The notes: a model not told the origin generated them from the sequence alone. A stretch of 64,000 nucleotides of DNA from Sphingopyxis macrogoltabida (GCF_001314325.1 NZ_CP009430.1:186001-250000); one strand, 5' to 3'; shown: positions 17,800 through 27,007, counted from the stretch's first letter. Translations and numbers: made by a program.

Positions 17800-18635
17800 C
17801 CAAGAAGACGACCGCAGGATTTATCGGCCTCGGCGACCAGGGCGCGCCGATCGCCCGCCGGATAGTCGACGCCGGATTTCCGCTCACGATCTGGGCACGG
17901 CGGGAGGCCAGTACCGTGGCCTTTTCCGACACGCCGGCGAAAGTCGCGACAACGCCTGCCGCGCTGGCGGCCGAATGCGATATTATCGGTATCTGCGTGG
18001 TGAATGACGGCGATGTGCGGGAGGTCACGATCGACTCCGGCCTTCTCGGCGCCATGCGTCCCGGGTCAGTCCTCGCAATCCATTCGACCCTCTTGCCCGA
18101 AACCGTAGTCGATATCGACGCCGCCGCCCGGGAACGCGGCGTTCATGTCCTCGATGCTCCGGTCAGCGGTGGACATAATGGCGCAAAAACCGGAACGATG
18201 ACCGTCATGGTCGGCGGGACGGACGAGGCGCTTGATCTAGCACGACCGGTCTTCGACAGCTTCGCGCGTCTCGTTGCCCATTTGGGACCCGTCGGATCGG
18301 GACAGTTGATCAAGCTGCTGAACAACAATCTGGCTTATGCCAACGTCGTCGCCAGTATCGATGCACTCGATCTCGCCGAACAACTCGGGATGGATCGGCA
18401 GGTTGCCATTGAGGTCATGAAACTCAGTTCGGGCGCGAGCGGCGGCCTCGGAATCGTCGCCGACCCGCGAACGTTCCGCAAGATCAGCGGCCCGGGCAGC
18501 AATCTGCCAAAAGACGTCCACCATCTCGGCGAGGTGGCCGAAGCGAAAGGGTTGGGCGATTCCCCCCTTCTCGCCATGTCGCGTTCGGCGCAGGCGAAGA
18601 TTGCCGATTTCGCAGGCCGGCTCGGCCAATCCTGA
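17796..18635 (+). CDS. NAD-dependent beta-hydroxyacid dehydrogenase (3-hydroxyisobutyrate dehydrogenase family)
   Basis: The 279 residues show 'GFIGLGDQGAPIARRIVDAG' (Rossmann turn), the substrate loop 'DAPVSGGHNGAKTGTMTVMV' and the catalytic-lysine helix 'GSGQLIKLLNNNLAYAN'. The family oxidises small beta-hydroxy acids such as 3-hydroxyisobutyrate or tartronate semialdehyde with NAD(P). The start ATG 17796 is inside the ATGA overlap with the upstream thioesterase and has AGGGAGA 5 nt before it. Thioesterase then beta-hydroxyacid dehydrogenase suggests a path in which a hydroxyacyl-CoA is hydrolysed and then oxidised. Confidence 0.9.
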   Translation: MTKKTTAGFIGLGDQGAPIARRIVDAGFPLTIWARREASTVAFSDTPAKVATTPAALAAECDIIGICVVNDGDVREVTIDSGLLGAMRPGSVLAIHSTLLPETVVDIDAAARERGVHVLDAPVSGGHNGAKTGTMTVMVGGTDEALDLARPVFDSFARLVAHLGPVGSGQLIKLLNNNLAYANVVASIDALDLAEQLGMDRQVAIEVMKLSSGASGGLGIVADPRTFRKISGPGSNLPKDVHHLGEVAEAKGLGDSPLLAMSRSAQAKIADFAGRLGQS

Positions 18636-18734
18636 GGCGCAGTATCGACGGTACGGCTACGGTCCAAAAAGGGCCCTTCTTCGCCGTATTTCCCATTTAA
18701 ATACGCCGGACTTTCACCGGCAAAAGGAGACACG

Positions 18735-19715
18735 ATGGCTTTCAGGACACGCATCACCGAAATGCTCGAAATCGAGCATCCGATCGTCCAGGGCGGGATG
18801 CAGAGCGTCGGCTATGCCGAGCTTGCTGCGGCAGTGTCGAACGCCGGCGGGCTTGGCATATTGACTGCACTGACCCAGCCGACGCCCGTGGCGCTCAGCG
18901 CCGAGATCGAACGCTGCCGCGCGATGACCGACAAGCCGTTCGGGGTGAACATGACCGTCTTCCCGACGATTAACGCACCCGATTACAGGGCCTATGCACA
19001 GGCGATCATCGACGGCGGGGTCAAGATCGTCGAGACCGCGGGAACGCAGGCGGTGCGCGAAATCTGGGAGATGCTGAAACCGCATGGCGTCACCATCCTC
19101 CACAAATGCACCGCGGTGCGCCATGCGCTGTCGGCCGAGCGCGCGGGTTGTGACATCATCTCGATCGACGGGTTCGAATGCGCCGGCCATCCGGGCGAGG
19201 ACGATATTCCGGGCCTGATCCTGATTCCAACCGCCGCCGACAAGGTGAAGATCCCGATGCTCGCGAGCGGCGGCTTCGGCGATGGCCGTGGCCTCGTCGC
19301 CGCGCTCGCTCTGGGTGCGGAGGGCATCAACATGGGCACGCGTTTCTGCGCCACCGTCGAGGCCCCGATCCATAACAATGTGAAGCAAGCCTATATCGAC
19401 AATGACGAACGCGGCAGCTTCCTGATCTTCCGCAACTTCAAGAATACCGCACGCGTCGGCAAGAGCCCGGTCAGCGAGGAGGTGGTGCGCCGCCTGTCGC
19501 AGCCCGATGCGCAGTTCGGCGATGTCCAGAATCTGGTGGCAGGCGCGGCGGGCCGCGAATTGCTCCGGACCGGCGATCTGTCGAAAGGCGTGTTCTGGGC
19601 GGGCATGGTCCAGGGGCTGATCCACGACATCCCGACCTGCCAGCAATTGATCGACCGGATCATCGCCGAAGCCGATACGATCGTCGATCAGCGGCTCGCG
19701 TCGCTCCGGGGATAA
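18735..19715 (+). CDS. Nitronate monooxygenase / 2-nitropropane dioxygenase-like flavoenzyme
   Basis: The 326-residue TIM barrel has 'HPIVQGGMQSVGYAELAAAV' with 'SNAGGLGILTA', then 'GFECAGHPGEDD' and the FMN-phosphate site 'ASGGFGDGRGLVAALALGA'. These are the core motifs of the NMO/NPD family. AAGGAGA lies 5 nt before ATG 18735. Characterised members oxidise nitronates, but many paralogues in catabolic islands have unknown substrates or act as enoyl reductases (FabK is in the same superfamily). The 'HP' replaces the classical catalytic His context only partly, so the reaction is left open. Confidence 0.88.
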   Translation: MAFRTRITEMLEIEHPIVQGGMQSVGYAELAAAVSNAGGLGILTALTQPTPVALSAEIERCRAMTDKPFGVNMTVFPTINAPDYRAYAQAIIDGGVKIVETAGTQAVREIWEMLKPHGVTILHKCTAVRHALSAERAGCDIISIDGFECAGHPGEDDIPGLILIPTAADKVKIPMLASGGFGDGRGLVAALALGAEGINMGTRFCATVEAPIHNNVKQAYIDNDERGSFLIFRNFKNTARVGKSPVSEEVVRRLSQPDAQFGDVQNLVAGAAGRELLRTGDLSKGVFWAGMVQGLIHDIPTCQQLIDRIIAEADTIVDQRLASLRG

Positions 19716-19726
19716 AGCCCGTTTCC

Positions 19727-19758
19727 GCTGACGGTCGGCGTCATCGCCGACCGTCAGC
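19727..19758. terminator. GC-rich hairpin between convergent genes
   Basis: A perfect 14-bp inverted repeat with a TCAT loop (GCTGACGGTCGGCG at 19727-19740, CGCCGACCGTCAGC at 19745-19758) sits in the 45-bp gap between the convergent nitronate-monooxygenase-like and SDR genes. There is no T-run on either strand, so termination would be hairpin-only or Rho-assisted. Confidence 0.6.
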
Positions 19759-19760
19759 CC

Positions 19761-20621
19761 TCACCCGCGCGCCTGCCCCTGAATCTGGGTCCATTGACGC
19801 GAAGGGGTGCGCTGCCATCCGGCGGCAGCGGCAGTGCCGCCGTCGACGGGCAGGTTGATGCCCGTGATATATCGCGCCATCGACGAGCATAAAAAGGCAA
19901 CCGCATCGCCGCACTCGATATCGACGCCTTCACGGCCGAGCGGGATCAGCCGGTTCATCGCCTCCTGGGCCTCGGGACTGCGCTGGACCCAGGTTGAAGG
20001 ATCGACGGGACCGCTGCGATTGCCGCGCCCGCCCGGGGTGACCGTGTGATCCGGCGACACGGTGTTGACGCGAATCGCGTCGTCCGACAATTCAAGCGCC
20101 ATCGATTGCGTGAAATTGATCATCGCAGCCTTGCACGCAGCATAAACCGCATAGCCCGGTGCAGCCCGCGTGCCTTCGATCGAGGAAATGCCGACGATCG
20201 AACCCCCGCGTCCACCCTTCACCATGATCGGGATAACCGCCGAGGTGGCAGCAAGAAAGCTGACGAAGTTAATGTCGATGTGCCGCCGCCAGCTGCGCTC
20301 GCCCTGATCGGCAAACATCTTGTGTGCGACGCCGCCGACATTGTTGACAAGAATGTCGATACGACCGAACTCGCCCTCAGCCTTTGTGACCATCGCTGCG
20401 ATCTGGGCCGTGTCCATCATGTCGGTCGCGACCCCCAGGGCCTTGCGGCCCCGCTCGCGGACGCGATCGCAGACTTCAGCGTTTCGCTCGGGGAAAATAT
20501 CGGCGACGACGATGTCGGCACCGAAATCGGCAAGCCGGAGCGCGCAGGCGCGGCCAATCCCGCCGCCGCCGCCGGTGATGATCGCGACCTGTCCGCTTAG
20601 ATCGAGCCCGGTCTCGCTCAT
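19761..20621 (-). CDS. Short-chain dehydrogenase/reductase
   Basis: This 286-residue classical SDR has 'AIITGGGGGIGRACALRLA', 'LVNNVGG', 'VGISSIEGTRAA' (Ser) and the catalytic 'YAACK'. The C-terminal 'YITGINLPVDGGTAAAAGW' is extended by ~15 residues beyond the usual end. It is a candidate 3-hydroxyacyl-CoA or hydroxysteroid-type dehydrogenase. Its ATG overlaps the stop of the upstream NTF2-like gene by 4 bp, so both are likely one transcript. Confidence 0.92.
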   Translation of the reverse strand: MSETGLDLSGQVAIITGGGGGIGRACALRLADFGADIVVADIFPERNAEVCDRVRERGRKALGVATDMMDTAQIAAMVTKAEGEFGRIDILVNNVGGVAHKMFADQGERSWRRHIDINFVSFLAATSAVIPIMVKGGRGGSIVGISSIEGTRAAPGYAVYAACKAAMINFTQSMALELSDDAIRVNTVSPDHTVTPGGRGNRSGPVDPSTWVQRSPEAQEAMNRLIPLGREGVDIECGDAVAFLCSSMARYITGINLPVDGGTAAAAGWQRTPSRQWTQIQGQARG

Positions 20622-21091
20622 GGCGTGGGAAGCCCTGTCAGCGGCAAGAAGGCTGGAAGCGGGCCAAAGCTTTGCGGCGGGCTCGGCAATTCCCAGCGCA
20701 GCGGCGCGTCGACCGTTCGCCGGGCGAAGCGCCAGCCGGCCGGCGTCCGCACTATCTCATCCTGATAGACGCCGAAGATCATTTCGAACGCGCCACCCGT
20801 CGGCCGCTTGATCTCGCTGAACCACCAGCGCGCGGTCGCGCGGTCGCCATCGAGCGCGACCACCCCCGAATGGGTGAGCTGCATCAGGAACTCGCGTTCG
20901 ACCTCGACCAGCCGCTTGAAGCGCTTGCGCAGCTTTTCGATACCTTGGAGCGGTTCACCCGCGGCGGGTGAATGGAGGATGCCGTCCTCGGCATAAACCG
21001 CCGCCATCCCTTCGCCGTCACGCCGGTTGACCGCATCGGTATAGGCCGCGGCAAGACTGCGGATCGCCAGTTCGTCTTCGGCTGCGTTCAC
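20618..21091 (-). CDS. NTF2-like / SnoaL-fold protein
   Basis: The 157-residue product begins with 'LAIRSLAAAYTDAVNRRDGE' and 'GMAAVYAEDGILHSP', then 'RATARWWFSEI' and 'GWRFARRTVDAPLRW'. This is a typical cone-shaped NTF2-like domain of the SnoaL/ketosteroid-isomerase superfamily. Such proteins act as isomerases, dehydratases or hydroxylase small subunits. The catalytic Asp pair of true ketosteroid isomerase cannot be confirmed by eye. The start is GTG 21091 with AAAGGAG upstream. It is coupled to the downstream SDR by a 4-bp overlap, so it probably acts on the same metabolite. Confidence 0.85.
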   Translation of the reverse strand: MNAAEDELAIRSLAAAYTDAVNRRDGEGMAAVYAEDGILHSPAAGEPLQGIEKLRKRFKRLVEVEREFLMQLTHSGVVALDGDRATARWWFSEIKRPTGGAFEMIFGVYQDEIVRTPAGWRFARRTVDAPLRWELPSPPQSFGPLPAFLPLTGLPTP

Positions 21092-21270
21092 GGCCCATAT
21101 CTCCTTTGATCACTCTATGATTGGTCTTCATTTTGCGGCGAACGCCGGGAATTTTCCATCGCTGCATTGAGGGGAAAGTCGTCGCCCTTTGCGCGACCCG
21201 CCCCTTTCCGGTCGACCGCGGGTGCGACGAATGTCCAACCAGGAAAAATGCAAATTCATGGGAGATTCGT

Positions 21271-22110
21271 GTGAGCAACGACAAGTTCGACTTGACGGGC
21301 AAGGTCGCCATCATCGTCGGCGGAACGCAGGGCATGGGCCTGAAGATCGCGGAGATGTTCGCGGCCAGCGGCGCGAAAATCATGATCAGCAGCCGGACCG
21401 CAGCCGACACAGAGGCCGTCGCCAAATCGCTTAACGAACGGTTCGGCAAAGGCGAGGAGATCGCTGCGGCCTGCGCAGCCGACATGACGATTAAGGACCA
21501 GCTTCAATCGGTCGTCGATGCCACGGTGGCCAAGTTCGGCAAAGTGACGACGCTGGTCGCATCACCCACCGTGCGCCCCTTCTTCGGATCGTCGCTCGAT
21601 ACACCCGACGAAGAACTCGACGCCCAGTATCTCTATGTATTCAAGAGTCGTTTCTGGATCGCAAGCATGTGTATTCGCGAAATGCAGAAGGCCGGAGAAG
21701 GGTCGATCATCTTCATCGGATCGGGCTCGGCGTTCGAGGCGACGTCCGAGCGATCAGTCTATTCGTGCATCCGCGCGGCGGAGGCCAAGCTGATCCAGAA
21801 TTTCGCCGCGGAGTTTGGACAGGAAAATATCCGGGCGAATATCATCTCGCCCGGCCTCATCGATTCGAGCGGCGCGCAGGCGTTGTTCCAGGATCCCGCC
21901 GTCACCAAAACCTTCACCGAACGGCTGCCGATGAAACGTGCCGGCACGACCCGAGAAATCGCGTCGGTTGCGACCTTCCTGGCAAGCGAGGCGAGTTCCT
22001 TTACAACCGGCGCCATCGTGCCGGTCGACGGCGGCCGCAACCTGCATGCGCAGCCGAACAAGCTCACCGACAAATTCACACCCGACAAGGACGACCGCCA
22101 CCGCAGTTGA
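21271..22110 (+). CDS. SDR-family protein with Lys-to-Arg change in the catalytic motif
   Basis: The 279-residue product has the glycine loop 'IIVGGTQGMGLKIAEMF', but the usual NNAG strand reads 'TLVASPTV'. The catalytic Tyr is followed by Arg instead of Lys at +4 (Y-S-C-I-R in 'RSVYSCIRAAEAK'). The upstream Ser ('IGSGSAFEA') is kept. The end 'FTTGAIVPVDGGRNLHAQP' is typical. It may be a weak reductase, a specialised SDR or a binding protein. GTG 21271 is chosen as start because GGGAG lies 6 nt before it. It stands alone, divergent from the NTF2/SDR pair and convergent with an ACAD pair. Confidence 0.85.
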   Translation: MSNDKFDLTGKVAIIVGGTQGMGLKIAEMFAASGAKIMISSRTAADTEAVAKSLNERFGKGEEIAAACAADMTIKDQLQSVVDATVAKFGKVTTLVASPTVRPFFGSSLDTPDEELDAQYLYVFKSRFWIASMCIREMQKAGEGSIIFIGSGSAFEATSERSVYSCIRAAEAKLIQNFAAEFGQENIRANIISPGLIDSSGAQALFQDPAVTKTFTERLPMKRAGTTREIASVATFLASEASSFTTGAIVPVDGGRNLHAQPNKLTDKFTPDKDDRHRS

Positions 22111-22139
22111 GCGCGAATGCCGGGATAACAGCCGTTACG

Positions 22140-22164
22140 GGGCGGGCGCCAACGGCGCCCGCCC
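22140..22164. terminator. GC-rich hairpin between convergent genes
   Basis: A perfect 11-bp stem (GGGCGGGCGCC at 22140-22150, GGCGCCCGCCC at 22154-22164) with a 3-nt AAC loop fills the gap between a plus-strand SDR gene and the minus-strand ACAD pair. No T-run follows on either strand. Confidence 0.55.
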
Positions 22165-22166
22165 GA

Positions 22167-23195
22167 TTACATAACGGCGTCGGCGCCAATGAACTGCCCT
22201 TTCTGGACGCGCTGATCGCCCCCGATAAAATCGATCAGATGGGCGCGCTTGACGAACAGATGCGCCTCGACCTCGGCGGTGAAGCCGATCGCACCATGGA
22301 CCTGGATCCCCGTCGCGCCATTCTTGAGCGCAGCGTCGACCGCGACGATGCGCGCCGCGAGCGCATGAAATCGCGATTCCTCGCTGTCCTTCGCAAGGAT
22401 TACCGAAGCAAACGAGACCTGACAGGAGGCGACTTCGGCGGCGATCGCCATGTCTGCGCATTTATGCTTGATCGCCTGGAAGGAGCCGATCGGCTTGCCG
22501 AACTGTTCGCGGACCTTCGCATAATCGACCGCCCCCGCAAGCGCCACTTCTGCAAGCCCGGTAGCATAGGCCGCGATCAGCAGATTGGCGCGCGCATGAT
22601 CAATGCCGTCCTTGACCGAAGACCAGCGGAGCGCCTTGCTGTCGTCCAGCCGTGCGCGCATCAGCCGCATATGACTGTCCATGCTGAGCCGCTCGCTCCG
22701 GTCGGTAAAGTCCTCCTTGCGGAACAGGGCGATCGCTTCGCTGGTCAGCAGCAGCACAAATTCGGCCTCATCGGCCTCGATCAGATGGAACTCGCCCGAA
22801 AACCCGCCTTCGCTGTGCTCGACGGTCCCGCGCGGCGTCGCCAGCCCGACCGCTGTGCTTCCGCCCATGATCGCCACAGCAACATCGGGAGCATGGCGTG
22901 CGGCAAGATGGGCGCCGAGCGTCGCGCCGAGCACGCCGACGGAGACGAGCGCTCGCCCGAACTCGATGTACGTCAGCGCCTCTTCGACCGCAGACAGACC
23001 GAGACCGCCGCCGTCTTCGGGCACACCGAGGCCGAGGATGCCGAGTTCGGCCATCTTTGGCCAGAGCGCCGCATCGGGATTGCCGATCTGGCCGAACTTG
23101 TCGGGACGGAGACGATCGAGGGGCGCGTTGTCGGCAAGAAAGCCGCGCACCATGTCGACGATTTGCTGCTGTTCTTCGGTGGGAAGCAAATTCAT
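22167..23195 (-). CDS. Acyl-CoA dehydrogenase, small-type subunit of a heteromeric pair
   Basis: The 342-residue protein starts MNLLPTEEQQQIVDMVRGFL and keeps the ACAD helical fold. Conserved stretches are 'LGILGLGVPEDGGGLGLSAV', 'YAKVREQFGKPIGSFQAIKH' and 'IQVHGAIGFTAEVEAHLFVK'. The middle domain is shortened and lacks the 'TEP..GSD' flavin signature. That is the pattern of the smaller chain of alpha2beta2 ACADs known from steroid-CoA oxidation (ChsE1/ChsE2 type). The large partner ends 11 bp upstream on the same strand. Together they would desaturate a bulky acyl-CoA. Confidence 0.9.
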   Translation of the reverse strand: MNLLPTEEQQQIVDMVRGFLADNAPLDRLRPDKFGQIGNPDAALWPKMAELGILGLGVPEDGGGLGLSAVEEALTYIEFGRALVSVGVLGATLGAHLAARHAPDVAVAIMGGSTAVGLATPRGTVEHSEGGFSGEFHLIEADEAEFVLLLTSEAIALFRKEDFTDRSERLSMDSHMRLMRARLDDSKALRWSSVKDGIDHARANLLIAAYATGLAEVALAGAVDYAKVREQFGKPIGSFQAIKHKCADMAIAAEVASCQVSFASVILAKDSEESRFHALAARIVAVDAALKNGATGIQVHGAIGFTAEVEAHLFVKRAHLIDFIGGDQRVQKGQFIGADAVM

Positions 23196-23206
23196 GAAAA
23201 ATAACC

Positions 23207-24361
23207 TTATCGCGGCAGGCCGAGCACGCGCTCGCCGATGATGTTACGCTGGATCTCCGACGTGCCCGCGGCAATCGTGTTGCTGTAGGTCCGCAAATAG
23301 GGGCGGATCCAGGGATCGTCGTCGGGTAGCTCGATCGAGTCCGGGCCGATGATGTCGAGCGCAATACGGCGGATCCGCTGCTGCAGCTGACTGAAAAAGG
23401 CGCGCGCGAGCGAGGCTTCGGAACCCGGCGGCGCGATCGCCGCGCGCGAAGCGATGCGGTAGGTCATGGCACGAACGGCAGTAACCTCGGCTCTAAGCTG
23501 CGCCAGCCTCTGGCCGATGTCGTCGTTCTCGAGCGCACCGGCGCCGAGCCGTTGACGCGCCATATCGACCAGCCGCTCCACGACCGCGCCATAGCGGATA
23601 TTTTCGAGCATACCCGCGGTGCCACGCTCAAACCCGAGCGTCGACATGGCGACGTTCCAACCGTCGTTCACTTCGCCAACGACGTTCGACAGCGGAATCC
23701 GCACGTCGGTGTAGAAAACCTGGTTGAAATGATGATGGCCCGGCGCGGTCATGATCAGGATCGGGCGCAGCTCGATGCCCGGCGTTTGCATATCGCAGAT
23801 GACCCAGCTGATCCCTTTATGCTTTGGCGCGGCCGGATCGGTGCGAACGAGCAGTTCCTGCCAGTCGGCCAAGTGCGCCGAGCTTGTCCAGATTTTCGAC
23901 CCGTTGACGACAAGCTCGTCCCCGACGATCTCCGCCCGGCATTTCAGGCCGCCAAGATCCGACCCGTTATTGGGTTCCGAAAAGCCTTGGCACCAGGCGA
24001 CTTCGCCACTCAGGATTTTCGGAAGATGATATGATTTCTGCTCTTCGGTGCCGCGTGCCATGATCGTCGGGGCGGCATGGTTGCAGCCGACGAACAGCAG
24101 CTCGGCGTTGGGTCCGCCAGCCTTGGCATATTCCTCGTACCAGATAAGCTGATGCGTGAGCGACAGTCCGCGCCCGCCATATTCTACCGGCCATGACACG
24201 CCGGCCCAGCCGCCTTCGAACTGCTTGCGCTGCCAGCCAAGATCGAAATCGCGCATGCCCGGCCCATCGGGAGGTCGGATCTCGCGCGGCACATTCGCAT
24301 CGAGCCATTCGCGCGCTTCGGCCCGGAATAGTTCGTCCTCGGCCGTATAATCCAGATTCAT
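23207..24361 (-). CDS. Acyl-CoA dehydrogenase, large-type subunit of a heteromeric pair
   Basis: From ATG 24361 (AGAGG upstream) the protein is 384 residues. It has 'GVSWPVEYGGRGLSLTHQLI', the acyl/flavin motif 'WCQGFSEPNNGSDLGGLKCR', 'VNGSKIWTSSAHLADWQELL' and the C-terminal 'AAGTSEIQRNIIGERVLGLP'. It complements the small chain encoded just downstream. The heteromer should introduce a 2,3-double bond into a CoA thioester, with electrons going to ETF. The outer 12 codons of the open frame carry no ribosome site. Confidence 0.92.
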   Translation of the reverse strand: MNLDYTAEDELFRAEAREWLDANVPREIRPPDGPGMRDFDLGWQRKQFEGGWAGVSWPVEYGGRGLSLTHQLIWYEEYAKAGGPNAELLFVGCNHAAPTIMARGTEEQKSYHLPKILSGEVAWCQGFSEPNNGSDLGGLKCRAEIVGDELVVNGSKIWTSSAHLADWQELLVRTDPAAPKHKGISWVICDMQTPGIELRPILIMTAPGHHHFNQVFYTDVRIPLSNVVGEVNDGWNVAMSTLGFERGTAGMLENIRYGAVVERLVDMARQRLGAGALENDDIGQRLAQLRAEVTAVRAMTYRIASRAAIAPPGSEASLARAFFSQLQQRIRRIALDIIGPDSIELPDDDPWIRPYLRTYSNTIAAGTSEIQRNIIGERVLGLPR

Positions 24362-24527
24362 CCTGCCTCTTCCCAAGCTGTCCGTGCGCCAGCGCACCCC
24401 ATCTCCCTAACCCAAGTTCGCCCGGCCAATTATGCGAAGTTCGACCGGCGCGATGCAGCTTGGCAATAACCAGGCGCGCATCAGCCGTTATGCCAGCCAG
24501 CGAACGCGGATGAACAAGGAGTGCGCC

Positions 24528-25400
24528 ATGGGTTTGCTGGATGGTAAGGTAGCGATTGTGACCGGAGCGGGCGGCGGGCTCGGGCGGGCCTATGCCATGC
24601 TGTTGGCGCGCGAAGGCGCGAAGGTCGTGGTCAACGATTATGGCGTTCCCTCCGCCGGCGGGGATCCGGTGTCGGACAGCGCGAACGAAGTGGTGCGGGA
24701 GATCGTCGCGGCAGGTGGCAGCGCCGTCGCGAATGCCGCCGATGTCGGCACTATGGCGGGCGGCCAGTCAATTTTCGAGACCGCGATTTCTGCTTTTGGC
24801 CGCGCCGACATCCTCGTCAACAACGCCGGGATCCTGCGTGACCGGACTCTCATCAAGATGGATGAAGCCGACTGGGATGATGTCATGCACGTCCATCTGA
24901 AAGGCACTTTCTGCGTAACGAAGCCGGTTTTTGCCTGGATGCGCGAAAACGGCGGCGGCGTCGTCGTGAACACGACGTCGACCTCGGGTCTCTCGGGCAA
25001 GTTCGGACAGGGAAATTATGGCGCGGCAAAGGGCGGTGTCTGGGGTTTTTCGAACACATTGACGCTCGAAGGCCAGAAATACGGCATCCGCGTCTGGACA
25101 CTCGCGCCCGCCGCCAACACGCGGCTGACCGAGGCCGTCACCGACGACGCTTACAAAGCCGTCTACACGACCGACAGGGTTGCCGAAGTCGTGCTGTACA
25201 TGGTCAGTTCGCTGTCGGGTGATCAGACGGGCAAGACGATCGTCGCAGGCGGCGGCATCGTACGCGAGGTACGGCTCGAGCGCGGACCGGCGCTCGTTCC
25301 CGATGCCGATTTCTCGGCACGTGCACTGGCCGAAGCGGTCGAGAAAGGCCTGGTCCTGTTGCCGCGCGACGAAGGCCCGCCCAGCCTGATGCGCGCCTGA
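24528..25400 (+). CDS. SDR, (3R)-hydroxyacyl-CoA dehydrogenase-like (MFE-2 N-domain type)
   Basis: The 290-residue protein starts MGLLDGKVAIVTGAGGGLGR and has 'VVNDYGV', 'ILVNNAGILRDRTLIKMDEA', 'STSGLSGKFGQGNYGAAKGG'. These are diagnostic of the 17-beta-HSD4/Fox2 dehydrogenase branch. The catalytic 'YGAAK' is intact. It likely oxidises a (3R)-hydroxyacyl-CoA. ATG 24528 is chosen over the upstream ATG 24510 because AGGAG lies 6 nt before it and the family N-terminus fits. It is divergent from the ACAD pair. Confidence 0.92.
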   Translation: MGLLDGKVAIVTGAGGGLGRAYAMLLAREGAKVVVNDYGVPSAGGDPVSDSANEVVREIVAAGGSAVANAADVGTMAGGQSIFETAISAFGRADILVNNAGILRDRTLIKMDEADWDDVMHVHLKGTFCVTKPVFAWMRENGGGVVVNTTSTSGLSGKFGQGNYGAAKGGVWGFSNTLTLEGQKYGIRVWTLAPAANTRLTEAVTDDAYKAVYTTDRVAEVVLYMVSSLSGDQTGKTIVAGGGIVREVRLERGPALVPDADFSARALAEAVEKGLVLLPRDEGPPSLMRA

Positions 25401-25405
25401 CCGGC

Positions 25406-27007
25406 CTAGGGCGACGCGACCTCGCGCAATTCGCGGCGCAGCTCGGCCTTCTTGATCTTTCCCGCCGGCGTCCGCGGCAAATCTTGCGCGAGGATGACCC
25501 GTTCGGGCGTCTTCTGCCGGGCTGCGCCAAAGCGCCGGAACGCGGCGTCGATGGCCGCCAGATCGAGGTCGAGGCGGGCGTCGACAATCAAATAGGCACA
25601 GATGCGCTCGCCAAGCCGCTCGTCGGGATAGCCCACGGCGGCGGCCTCGCGAACCCCGGGGATCCGGAGCAGCAATTCCTCGACCTCACGCGAAGAGATA
25701 TTCTCGCCGCCGCGAATGATGATGTCCTTTTTGCGATCGGTGATGGCAAGGAGGCCTGCCTCGTCGAGACGTCCGATGTCGCCCGACAGAAACCAGCAGC
25801 CGGGCAGCCAGGCAGCGGCGTCGATCGCGGGGTCGCTGTAGCCGAGGAACATGTCGGGGCCGCGCGTCGCGACTTCGCCCTCTTGTCCCGTCTCGACGTC
25901 GTTGCCATGGTCGTCGACGATCCGGACCTCGACACCCGGCCGCAACCGGCCATCGGTCGTCATGCGGTCGTGCAGGGGATCGCCATCCGCGCCTTGCGTG
26001 ACGGTCGGGTGCTCGCTCATCCCGTAGCGACGGAACATGTGGATTCCGGCGGCTTCGGCGCGCTCCACCAGCGACTCGGGGACGGTCGCGCCCCCGGTAC
26101 CGCACGCGCGCAGCGACCCCATGTCGCAGCCAAGCGCGTCCGCGGCGTCGAGCAGGGCAAGATAGTGAAAGGGGGTTCCCGCAGTGTGGGTTATGCGCTC
26201 GGCGCCGACATAGCGGGCGGCCGCCTCGGCATCGAAGGTTTCGAACAATATCGTTCGCCGCGCCGCAGCTGCGTGCGCGAGCACGCCGAGCGCGCCCGCG
26301 ACATGGCCCGCGGGATAGGGCGACATGACGCGGCTGCCGGGGTCCTGATCGGGATAGCTTTGCCACACCTCGGCCAGGAGCGTGTTGGCGCTGTGGAGCA
26401 CGCCCTTTGGATTGGCGGTCGTCCCCGACGTATAGACCATGAAGGCCGGATCGTCCGCGCTGACGCCAGGCCAGATGCCTGCCCCTGCCCGCTGTTCGAA
26501 ATCGCCCCAGGGCATATATTCGCCAGCATCGCCGTCACCGATGACGACGACCGCCTCGAGATCAGGCACGTTGCCGATGTCCCGGACGCGCTGGACGCAG
26601 TCGGTGTGTCGCCACCGGTCGGGCACGAACAGGATTCTCGCGCGCGCGTCGCGCAGCACGAAACCGAGCTCGTGCGGTCCGTAAATCGGAACGATCGGCA
26701 GGATGATACAGCCGAGCGCCGCCGCGGCCTGATAGACGAGCGCCGTCTCGATCGAATTGGGAAGCTGCATCGCCACGACGTCGCCGGCCGTCAGTCCGAG
26801 GCTGTGCAGCGCCCCCGCGAGCGCCTGCCCGCGCTCGCGCAAGTCCCCAAGCGAAATGGAGCGCGGATTTCCGGCGGCATGGATGGTCAGCAGAATGTCG
26901 GGATGGCGACCCGCAGCGGCTTCGAAGGCTTGATCGAGCGTCTGGTCTCGCCAATGGCCGTCGGCGCGCCATCGTGATTGCAAGTCTCTGTCCGCGCGCA
27001 ATTGCAT
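25406..27007 (-). CDS. Acyl-CoA synthetase (AMP-forming)
   Basis: The 533-residue ANL enzyme has 'FMVYTSGTTANPKGVLHSAN', 'RRYGMSEHPTVTQG', 'WFLSGDIGRLDEAGLLAITD', the hinge 'RKKDIIIRGGENISSREVEE' and terminal 'PRTPAGKIKKAELRREL'. It resembles cyclohexanecarboxylate/FadD3-like ligases that activate cyclic or aryl carboxylates, but the substrate is inference. The stop lies 5 bp from that of the converging SDR gene. The start ATG 27007 has AAGG 5 nt upstream. Confidence 0.92.
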   Translation of the reverse strand: MQLRADRDLQSRWRADGHWRDQTLDQAFEAAAGRHPDILLTIHAAGNPRSISLGDLRERGQALAGALHSLGLTAGDVVAMQLPNSIETALVYQAAAALGCIILPIVPIYGPHELGFVLRDARARILFVPDRWRHTDCVQRVRDIGNVPDLEAVVVIGDGDAGEYMPWGDFEQRAGAGIWPGVSADDPAFMVYTSGTTANPKGVLHSANTLLAEVWQSYPDQDPGSRVMSPYPAGHVAGALGVLAHAAAARRTILFETFDAEAAARYVGAERITHTAGTPFHYLALLDAADALGCDMGSLRACGTGGATVPESLVERAEAAGIHMFRRYGMSEHPTVTQGADGDPLHDRMTTDGRLRPGVEVRIVDDHGNDVETGQEGEVATRGPDMFLGYSDPAIDAAAWLPGCWFLSGDIGRLDEAGLLAITDRKKDIIIRGGENISSREVEELLLRIPGVREAAAVGYPDERLGERICAYLIVDARLDLDLAAIDAAFRRFGAARQKTPERVILAQDLPRTPAGKIKKAELRRELREVASP

